Shown one piece after another: positions 12,401 through 20,100 of a stretch of DNA of 64,000 nt. Numbering within the stretch: position 1 is the first letter of the stretch; every line of letters starts with the position of its first letter. Source of the stretch: Chondrosia reniformis (taxonomy: Eukaryota; Porifera; Demospongiae; Chondrillida; Chondrillidae). The stretch covers positions 3,033,501 through 3,097,500 of the forward strand of contig OX359195.1 in NCBI GenBank assembly GCA_947172415.1. Direction: 5' to 3'. The notes under the pieces were generated by a model, which was not told where the DNA came from, did not search any database, and saw nothing but the letters and a program-made list of their open reading frames with translations. The position numbers and the translations under genes are program-made.

Positions 12401-15400
12401 GGGATCCCAGAGGACTTGGAGTACCTGTTAGTACAGTACAGCAACTCTTTCCCATAATTATTTTTCTGTGACTTTGAACGCTACAAACTGACCCTTAGCT
12501 TCACGCTAACAAACCTCACTTAACACTTCGTTTATAGATAGTCTATGTTGCGACATCTTGCCACTCAAAATGGCCGCCCCTATATTACGTTATTATAAAT
12601 TGCATCATCACATAACCTCTATAGACCACTTGCATAAATACGTCACAAAATGACTGAAAAATTGCATAATACCGGATATGTTGGCAAAAAACTGCAACTG
12701 CTATACCCATCATACGATTTTAACTTATTTTTGAAGCAAAGATGCAGCGCACACAGTCCATGTTAAGTCTAAAAATGTCAACTACAGAAGATGAGTTACT
12801 GGATGTACTAAGGAAGCTCACAGTTGCCAGCCTCAAGACTCACTGCAAGGAAGTGTTCGTGAAAGTGTCAGGAAACAAGGCCGAGTTAATCAGATGGCTT
12901 TTAACTCACTGTGAACACAAGTGCACTGGCAGTGACAGTTTGGCAAGGCCATGTGGTAGTAGATCTGGCGCTGCTATGGCTTTGGGTGTTGCTGATTTGC
13001 CAGTTCTTGCAAGGACCTCTCTTCATTAAAGAACTTCACATTCATGCAGCTATATCACTACCTCATAAACAGCTGAGATAAAACCTTTGACAAGGACAGT
13101 CTGAAAGCTTTTAAATCCTTGAAAGCCTACAAATATTTTAGTGATAACCTGGTTCAAAATGTATGGCTTAACAAAGTAGAAGGGAAAGATATGGTAATTG
13201 TAAGGGGATATTGCCACTCATCACTCAAGGCCAAAACCACCTACACTGTCTATGTAATTCTGCAGTCTACTGGGGATGTAAGGGGGAAGCATGTAGCCAT
13301 GTAGCTGCTCTGCTGTTTTATATTGAAGACATTAAGAGGAAAGAAGGGCCACTTCCTTTAGACAAAACAGTTACTGACCAACTACAGCAATGGCATGTGC
13401 CTCCTCAGAGAACAGTAACGCCGCAACCATTACTTACCATGCACTTTTGGACTGGCCTTGAAATGGAAGAAGTGAAGGACAGCAATGAAACAACTGGACA
13501 ATTAGCACCTGAGGTTTGATGGCCTCATGCTCTTGGCAAAGAAACTAGTTGTCAACACATCAGTCCCACAATTAGCCTATGATTTACAGCTGATTAACAC
13601 TGATAGTGAATACTTTGCCATTCCTATGTTTGCAAACAGCTGATTGACCAGCAATTGTCCACCTTTATTAAGAAAGCAACCATTAAGCAAAGTGATAATG
13701 AACTGTGGAAGGAGTTACAAATTGGTTGAATTACTAGCTCTGTATTTGGTGAGGTATATGGTAGGAGGGATGAGACTAGTCCTGTATCCATATGCAAGCG
13801 TTTGATGGGGTACACTTATGTCAGTGTCAATCTGCCACAACTAGTCGATGTACTCGATCGTCCAAAGGAATTGCTCTATATCCAATATTGGCAATGGCAT
13901 CTTTTTACACATACAGTATATCAGGAATTGAATGCGTACATCTAACGAATGCGAGATCTATAATTTTTTGATAAGCATTGATTTAATCAATTAAATTATA
14001 AATACTTAGTATTAGTACTACTCCATACAGCTTAAGCTTCATCTTACTTTCTTTCAACCACAATCTTTTACCACTTATACCTGATATTTGGACAAATCAC
14101 AATCTATTACACTAGCAATCAATTCCCAATATACCATACATAAGTATTGCATTAAACATACATAGGTAGGAAATTAAAAATCCTTATAGTAAGGCCTTTG
14201 CATAATAACACATACCAAAAAGATACATAAATTAATGCATATTTGGTTTTATACAACACTTCGATTAAAACTGATTGTGTTGGATTACACATACTGGATA
14301 ATTAAACAAACCTCGCATTTAGTGTGACATTGTTCTTCATAGTCTCCCATATCGACAGGACATGGTGGAAACCTCTGCAATATGAAGCACCAAGCTAAAC
14401 ACACAACCCCAATAACAGTTTACAATATCTGTCAAAGAAACTTACTTTGCATTTTTCATCATAATAAGGTACGTTTCAGAGTTAACTACATCCCAAGCAG
14501 CTAACATTCTTTTAATCTAAGTGGAATATCCATATATTTACGTACACAAATATACTTATGAATGTACTTACATATACATACGTACTAACATACTGTATGT
14601 ATTACAGTTACAAGAAGACTAGGACTCATAGCCATGTACATAGGAGAATTAGTGATTTATATTAATCATGAAAAATCTAAGATACCATTTTCCTACATGC
14701 TATATGCCTATTCTGTAAAAAGAGCCTATAGGGGAACTAAACCTAAAGAGAGCTTTAGATGAAGATACAGTAGTCTTTTCTTCCTTCTTTTCCCTTCTTT
14801 CATCTTCTTCTCCACTGGGTCAGACAGCCGTTTCTGGGAATTCCACCCTTCATCAGTGATCCTGGGAGTCTTTGTCTTTTTCTTTATCTTGATCTTCTGT
14901 GAATACTTGGCACAGTTACTGTACAATATCATGGTTGCTGTACTGCATGAATGTGTGCAACACTTAACATACCAAGATTTCTGAAGATTTTGTATGTCCT
15001 TCTTGCAATAGCTTGTCCAAAGTTACATTGTATAGCTTTCTAAAATACATATGATCTACACTCTTAAAGAACAGGTTAGCCATGCAACAGTTTGCATCTT
15101 ACAGAGGTGGTTTCATGCCTTGGTCTTGTATCAATTTAACTATATGCATAAGACTCTTGGAATCCTGAACAAAAGACTTGCTGGCAGCAGCTATGACTTT
15201 AGTACTAGGGATATACTTTTGTTGTATCATCACAGAAAGCACTGCAGGAACAGTCCATAATACATGCAAAGGAGGCTTTACCACAATCATTCTATCTATA
15301 TACTCTATATTCTAAATCCACTACAAACTAAAATGTTTAGCTTAGAGCAATAGAGAGTGTAAACTTTCCATTCACACACTCTCTCACTAATAAAAGGTGT

Positions 15401-17069
15401 GAATATTTAGTCAAAAATTGGGAACACAACTTTCAATTATCATCATTTTGCCCCTCGCCCTTGCTAAATACTCTGAAAGAAACACTGATAAGCATGAGAT
15501 GCATGGTCTTGGACTTCACTTACAGGTTTTAGCTGACTCAGCTAGCTCCTCATGAGTACTCATATATGGAAGGACAGCCTCACATAATTGAGGATGAGCA
15601 CCTTCAGTCTCTTTTTGCAATAAACACTGAGCAAATCTATGAATGTATAAAACCAAAAATATAAAAATATCATTAGAATAAAGGAAAACTGCTAAAAAAA
15701 GCTCGTTTTGAGCTATAAAAGATATTACTTATAGACCACTTTAAATTTACTGTAACACATCTGCAAAGTGTGTAACATAACTAGGCCATAGCAATGATTA
15801 ATTGTCAGTGAATTTCCAAAGGCCAATAAAAGAGATCAGAAGGAAGACATTTCAGGAGATACAATCTGTCATCAGATTCACCGGGTGCAAAGGCACTGCA
15901 CGAAGATAAACAAAGAGATTTAGACCATATAATGTAGTTTCAATTAAAATTTTCCACCTATATCCCATGCATTAATCTCCAGACCACCACGGTTGTATCA
16001 ACTCAGCAAAGAATAAAAAAAAAACTTAAATCTCACTGACTATACCACTTCTCTCACCCCTTGTGTACCCTCCTCCTCTCATTCCCTGTGTACCCTCCTC
16101 CTCTCATCCCCTGCGTACCTACCTCCTCTCATTCCCTGCGTACCTTCCTCCTCTCATCCCTTGTGTACCCTCCTCCTCTCATTCCCTGTGTACCTTCCTC
16201 CTCTCAACCCCTGTGTACCTTCCTCCTCTCAACCCTTGTGTACCCTCCTCCTCTCATCCCCTGCGTACCTACCTCCTCTCATTCCCTGCGTACCTTCCTC
16301 CTCTCATCCCTTGTGTACCCTCCTCCTCTCATTCCCTGTGTACCTTCCTCCTCTCAACCCCTGTGTACCTTCCTCCTCTCAACCCTTGTGTACCCTCCTC
16401 CTCTCATCCCCTGCGTACCTTCCTCCTCTCATCCCCTGTGTACCTTCCTTCTCTCAACCCCTGTGTACCTTCCTTCTCTCACCCCTTGTGTACCCTCCTC
16501 CTCTCATTCCCTGTGTACCTTCCTCCTCTCAACCCTTGTGTACCCTCCTCCTCTCACCCCCTGTGTACCCTTCTCCTCACATTCCTGTATGCATAGCACC
16601 ATTACCCAACTTGACAGTAAAACAATAGGACAATTAAAATGAACAACTACATAGTAATACGTATATCATCCATTAAATCAATTGCAGAGTAGCCTTAAGT
16701 ATAAAAAGCTCATTATTGTCACAGATGACACAAACTTAACCATTACACAAAACACACCTGCCAAGCTCTGATGTACAACCTTTATCTAACCAGCCTGATA
16801 CACCCTTTAATGTCACTGTAACAACATTTGATACAGGCCAAGTTAGACCAAGGGTGAACTGCAAAACATCGTAAACTGCTTCAGCTTTTACCCGAGGTAA
16901 TGACTACAGGAGAGGTGAGACGACTGTATGTAGAAAGAGGCTTTTGAGACAAAAGACAAAAGTAGGGTTTTATGTAATCAAATACCTCAATGCTGCTAAA
17001 TCTATAAAATACTCTGCTTGGAAATGTTCGCTTGACAGCAAATCGGAGAATTTCAATGGCTGGTGACAT
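3410..17069 (-). CDS. Probable mitochondrial PPR-like protein (multi-exon, 3' end unresolved)
   Basis: Exons chained by GT-AG sites and matching phase, in transcript order: 16986-17069, 16758-16903, 15863-15895, 15524-15636, 15103-15241, 14973-15039, 14446-14516, 14312-14374, 3551-3818, 3410-3482. Together they encode about 352 residues with no stop. The start [19 protein letters not shown] is basic, hydroxylated and lacks early acids except one Glu, as in mitochondrial presequences. Exons 5-6 ([18 protein letters not shown] and following) and exon 9 ([20 protein letters not shown]) look like paired amphipathic helices of pentatricopeptide repeats. This is a family-level guess, and a specific orthologue was not identified. 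The intron 3819-14311 holds four transposon-derived blocks. A further coding-like exon lies at about 2994-3140, but its phase does not join directly to exon 10. The gene diverges from the HELZ gene 54 bp away. Confidence 0.65.
4433..4506 (+). ncRNA. tRNA-like sequence (tRNA pseudogene or SINE head)
   Basis: The segment has a D-arm/A-box-like block TAGCTCAGTGACAGAGCA with GCTC/GAGC pairing and, about 30 bases on, a B-box-like block GGGTTCATTCC with GGG/CCC pairing. Acceptor-stem pairing is poor, so it is more likely a tRNA-derived SINE head or pseudogene than a working tRNA. It lies in the large intron of the PPR-like gene on the opposite strand. Confidence 0.45.
5277..5331 (+). other. Acidic terminal-exon-like segment (GEEDEEE...)
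   Basis: After an acceptor-like TTGGTTCCAG at 5268-5277, a short frame encodes a Glu/Asp-only tail starting [17 protein letters not shown] and ending in TAA. Acidic tails of this kind end chromatin proteins such as HMGB or nucleoplasmin. No upstream coding exon was found, so it may be an orphan or retro-copied 3' exon, or simply a GAA/GAT microsatellite. Confidence 0.25.
5385..5545. repeat. Repeat end related to copies at 1-250 and 52000
   Basis: The segment ends in an inverted motif, GAGAGTAC..GTACTCTC (5513-5541). Similar motifs close the repeat copies near 240 and 52245. It also has two direct CTATTTCGG blocks. It is probably another member or fragment of the same non-autonomous family. 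Confidence 0.4.
6105..7021 (+). mobile_element. Tc1-type transposon relic (DD34E)
   Basis: Plus-strand relic of a Tc1 transposase. The N-terminal helix-turn-helix region reads [20 protein letters not shown], then the GRP-like linker [11 protein letters not shown] (near 6280-6310). The first catalytic Asp lies in VVFSDE (near 6560). The 3' part (6668-7021) is open and includes [16 protein letters not shown] and [12 protein letters not shown]. Counting from the Asp of QDN to the Glu of SIEN gives exactly 34 residues, the Tc1 spacing. Stops and frame changes occur in the 5' half, so it cannot act. TIRs were not recognised. It lies in the giant intron of the PPR-like gene. Confidence 0.85.
7580..9280 (+). 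mobile_element. DDE transposase relic, IS630/Tc1-mariner clan
   Basis: Plus-strand relic of a longer DDE protein family that I recall from cnidarian, sponge and fungal genomes, distinct from classical Tc1. Landmarks: an acidic N-terminus (7666-7848), [11 protein letters not shown] with [15 protein letters not shown] (first Asp, near 8405), [31 protein letters not shown] then [13 protein letters not shown] (second Asp, about 8730-8820), and INPIE before VWGMAKR (third acidic residue, near 9070). At least five stops or frame changes break it. No ends were identified. The family name is uncertain; the DDE clan is well supported. Confidence 0.7.
9712..10743 (+). pseudogene. YqaJ-like exonuclease with C-terminal PHD finger
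   Basis: The open part (9712-10218) ends in a YqaJ/lambda-exonuclease-type nuclease core: [19 protein letters not shown], then [21 protein letters not shown] and GVIEVR (the nuclease Asp and Glu-x-Lys-like positions). A short repeat at 10203-10226 precedes a stop, and the frame resumes as CPYSCK. The tail (about 10590-10740) is a PHD finger: an N-terminal [15 protein letters not shown] followed by KWFCPDC, then stops. In the ISL2EU-like family the nuclease accompanies the transposase. The gene is broken by stops and a duplication. Confidence 0.75.
10990..12570 (-). pseudogene. THAP-domain DDE_Tnp_4-type transposase
   Basis: Read from about 12370 leftwards: a THAP zinc finger ([14 protein letters not shown], then [23 protein letters not shown]), a basic linker, a coiled coil rich in Glu/Gln/Lys (11860-11990), then [18 protein letters not shown]. 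The DDE_Tnp_4 core follows: [29 protein letters not shown] (catalytic Asp), [20 protein letters not shown], then a degraded [12 protein letters not shown]-like block and ERVI-like tail. It faces the YqaJ gene inside the same terminal repeats. Frame changes are several, so it is dead. Confidence 0.75.
12742..13880 (+). pseudogene. SAP-SWIM-YqaJ protein fragment, transposon-associated
   Basis: An ATG at 12742 opens a frame with a SAP DNA-binding motif ([21 protein letters not shown], cut here: key residues L, K.HC and GNKAEL). Further on (13110-13400) is a SWIM-type zinc-binding region: [33 protein letters not shown], then [15 protein letters not shown]. From 13680 a YqaJ start, [20 protein letters not shown], is followed by [11 protein letters not shown]. 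The sequence then loses homology. It differs from the YqaJ gene at 9712 and lies just outside that element's right TIR, so it is a second family member. Frame changes are present. Confidence 0.7.
13890..14311. other. AT-rich intronic sequence, no feature seen
   Basis: Low-complexity AT-rich sequence between the SWIM-YqaJ fragment and exon 8 of the PPR-like gene. No repeat or frame of note. Confidence 0.5.
14700..14930 (-). repeat. Dispersed repeat with hammerhead-like core, copy 1
   Basis: This is related to the split copy at 56515-56825 plus 59206-59420. Shared parts are TTCTGTAAAAAG..CCTATAGGG, the polypyrimidine stretch with CTTCTTCT and TCCACTG, and GATCTTYTGTGAAT..TTGGC. On the minus strand it is open for 68 codons (KIKIKKK and a Lys/Arg-rich run). 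It lies between exons 6 and 7 of the PPR-like gene. It could be spliced in phase as an alternative exon 14743-14918 (exon 5 donor in, acceptor at 14500 out). Confidence 0.65.
14815..14867 (-). ncRNA. Hammerhead-ribozyme-like motif, minimal stem III
   Basis: On the minus strand: CTGATGA (14856-14850), a GGG/CCC stem II with loop, GAAA (14834-14831), then C, loop GGCT and GTC (14825-14823). This gives a two-base stem III and a canonical GUC cleavage site. The base just before CTGATGA and the base after GUC begin a short stem I (UCA/UGA, then GG/CC after one mismatch). All core positions of a type I hammerhead appear present, but stem II is flanked by an A-A mismatch. Penelope-like elements and retrozymes carry such minimal ribozymes. 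Confidence 0.5.
16040..16585. repeat. Minisatellite, 25-bp unit, about 21 copies, with 150-bp higher-order period
   Basis: The unit is TGTGTACCCTCCTCCTCTCA plus TYCCC. A block starting CTGCGTACCTACC recurs at 16111 and 16261, a 150-bp (six-unit) duplication. Because 25 is not a multiple of three and the unit has no stop, all three plus-strand frames stay open for 150-190 codons. These are artefacts. The array lies in intron 2 of the PPR-like gene (opposite strand purine-rich). Confidence 0.95.
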
Positions 17070-17123
17070 GTTAGGAAGCCATTTTAAAGGGAATTCCCCT
17101 TAGAAAGGCCCACGTGTTTCAAG
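17070..17123. promoter_or_regulatory. 54-bp divergent promoter with kappa-B-like palindrome and E-box
   Basis: The two start codons are 54 bp apart in opposite directions, so both genes must share or overlap their core promoters and 5' ends. The gap contains GGGAATTCCC (17089-17098), a perfect palindromic NF-kappa-B consensus, and CACGTG (17111-17116), an E-box, plus GCCATTTT (17078-17085), a YY1-like motif. No TATA box is seen. Function is inferred only. Confidence 0.55.
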
Positions 17124-20100
17124 ATGAGTGCCTTTAAGTTTGAAGAGGTTTGTAACTTTTGCTACAAGCTGTCCAGTCATAAGAAAGCTCCAAAGTACAC
17201 ACCAAGATCAAAAGCTATTAATGGTCAGCAATTTAATGAAAAAATAAGTTTTGAGTAGTGTCTGTTTTGCAATTTAATACTCGTTCCGGTCTTTTAAAAT
17301 GGCGTTTGAACGACTCCTCGTCCACTTTACAAAATGATGCCTTATCTCTAACTCCAAAGTATAAATAACAATCGTATTTGTAATCGTTTCCATTTAAGTC
17401 AAAAATTAGGACAAGTAATTGTTTTCAATGATATCTTCTCCTTGTTCATTTCATTTTCCTCAATCGTGTAGATGCAAGAGGGCTGAAATGTCCACAGTGT
17501 AATCAGACCTGGGTAGCACAGATCCTTGCCACTTCTAAGGACAAGATCATCCCAGTAAGACAGAGGCCCCCCTTACAATCTGGTACAGACTACACCTACT
17601 GCGTCAGCATTACAAAAGGGATTACATGTCACAAGGGACCCAACTGTACCTTTGCTCATAGTGAGGTGGAGCTGCATTACTGGAGCAGCGAGAGATCCAA
17701 GCATGAACCAAGACCAAAGCCTATTAATAAAGCGCCTGTTAACATCCATTTATGTCACAGCATCAGAGAAAAGGGTTACTGCTCTTATGGTATTCGCTGC
17801 CTTTATGCTCATTCTGAAGAGGAATTGAAGCTTTGGAGAGCATATCTGTCTCCAGCTACAGTAACAGTGGTAGAGTATCAGTCAAATTATGGCGAAAGAT
17901 ACTGTAATGTGTGTAAGATTTCCTGTACTAGTCAAAAGCAACTGGAACAGCATATGAAAGGGGCACAGCATTTAAGGGCACTAGGCAAGAGGTGAAGTAA
18001 TTTTGGTAACATGTTAGAATCCATGTATTTTATGCTCTTTTATGGCCATTGACTTAGTCTGGCCTAAAGGAACATGTACATATATACGTAGAGTCTGATA
18101 GAGAGCTATTTTAGGAAGGCTGCTTTAGGTTATTGTAAAGAGCTATTTTAGGTTGTTATGAAGGGCTATTTTAGGTTATTGTAAAGAGCTGGGAGGCATA
18201 GTGGATACATGTTTGTTAACGGTATTGTTACTATAGAGGTTAGTATCCTATGTATGTACGTACATTTATCTGTGTGTCTAGCAATAATGCACCAGAAGTG
18301 GACTATTCAGCTGGAGGACAAGCAACAAGGCCAGTATCACAAAAAACCAGTCTTCAATCCCATATTAGAGCAAAGCCTATGTTGCCCTTCCAAGTGTCTG
18401 ACTATAGACTGTGCATGCATATAACTAATGGTAGACGTTGCGTTTATGGTGATGCCTGTACATTTGCCCATACTAAGGAAGAACTGGAATGCTGGAATGA
18501 AGAGCTAAGAATGTCTCGTAACAGGTACGTAGCTATTCCTTTCAATACAATTCGGTAGTCTGTCTTTCATAACAAAATGACTTGCCAGAACAGTTATGAG
18601 ATTCTAAAAGTCCCAAGTGTGCTACATATGATATTTTGAGTACAAATTTTGATATATTGACATTAATTACCTGTTCAAGTTAGTCATCTGGAGGTTTTAT
18701 CCTTTTTGAGTTTTCACAAATTTAGACAACTAGGTAATCTAAATAAGTATTATATGTATATACGTAATAATAAGTTGATGTGTATACCTACGTAGTAATA
18801 GGTTTATATATACATATATGTATATGTATGTATGTATATATATAAGTATATTCTACTAAGCTTATGCTTGTCGCAGACCACTGCAGATGGATCGTTTCAT
18901 AAAGATGCCTGCAGAAGTGTTGCGTATCACTTCTAAAGAGTACTCCCAATCCGTTGCTGGTCCAACTGCCTCAATAGGGAAAAAGATAGAAGAAGCAGGT
19001 TTGGATGACTTTGATGGGCTAGATGATTTTGAGGCTGATCCAGAACTTTCAGATGTTGATTCTCCAGTTAACTTTGCAGACCGACTGAGATACAGAGTTG
19101 ATCTTCAGTGGAGAGAAGAACAAGATATTGATAAGTTGACAGTATGTTTAATTGTATAGGTGTTTTTGTCCCTGATTTGGTGAGAAAAGTAAAGAGGTTT
19201 ATTATAATGAAAGGCTCCCACACTAAACAGATGTGTATGCTGAAGGTTTATTGAGCTTTAGCAACATGAATTGGTAAATTCTGAATGTATTGACCCTGAG
19301 GTCTTCATCAGCAATATATGAAAGAATGAGGAAATTCAAGCCAGTTAAATAGAAAAAAGTGTGACAGGTGGTGATGTGGAAAAAGTGCGCCGAATTCCTA
19401 ATGAAAATAAAAATAATTAAGTGAATGGGAAAAATAATTAGTGATAATTAATGGAGATAAAATTGAAATTACTGAAAGGGAATGTTAGTGATTGATGATT
19501 GATTGATTAGGAATTCGGCGCATGCTGAAAATTCTTTAGAGAGATGTATTAAGTTAGCAAATGTATTCAAATAGTATATTCATACTACGTAGATGTACAA
19601 ATATTAGTGCAGTATTGTTAGACTGAAACTGGGTTTGGAAATAGAATAGTAGCTGAAATCAAACCTTCTATTATGTCCCAGAACTCCACTTATTCCCCCC
19701 CCCCCCCCTGTGACCTCAGACCGAAATATACAGTATAACATACCTCCAACCTATAGAAAGCCATCTTTCTCAGAGATACACTGAGAGCCTGAGGTAGGGA
19801 ACAGTCTAGCCGTCTCACATAACCACAATAATAATATTAGCTATTTAGCCTAAGTCTAACCCAACAGTAATGAGGTAATGCTGTCTAGATATATGTCTGG
19901 GTCATTGCCTGCCCATTGCTTTTTCTGCTGTTTGCTGAAAGCACAATTATCCCTAGCCGACTCTGGTACTGCACTGACTGCCTTCATGACTATGTTCAAA
20001 TTACTAAGAGCTCACCAGCTCTTGAAGGGTTCCCGGGCTAGTATTACCAATGAAAGAGCAGCAGCTTACCCAATTCACTGTCTTAAAAATTAAGAGGTAC

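Larger units (their letters stand above)
9486..12624. mobile_element. ISL2EU-like DNA transposon with TIRs, YqaJ-PHD and THAP-DDE genes
   Basis: Ends are inverted repeats: TATAGAGGTTATGCGATGATG at 9487-9507 against the complement of CATCATCACATAACCTCTATA at 12603-12623, with one mismatch. A subterminal inverted block CCATTTTRAGTGGCAA (9550-9566 and 12553-12572) supports this. Two degraded genes converge inside: a YqaJ-type exonuclease with a PHD finger on the plus strand, and a THAP-DDE transposase on the minus strand. A DDE transposase plus YqaJ nuclease is the known layout of the eukaryotic ISL2EU (IS4EU) superfamily. Flanks are TATA on both sides; the exact target duplication is unclear. 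The element is about 3.1 kb. Confidence 0.7.

Noticed and set aside
14743-14918. Constitutive exon of the PPR-like gene
   Set aside because: It belongs to a dispersed repeat with a second copy at 56.5-59.4 kb. The exon 5 to 6 to 7 path (15103-15241, 14973-15039, 14446-14516) gives a better helical-repeat reading.
16061-16642. Three overlapping plus-strand frames of 155-193 codons
   Set aside because: Produced by a 25-bp tandem repeat lacking stops; composition is pure repeat and there is no start or splice context.
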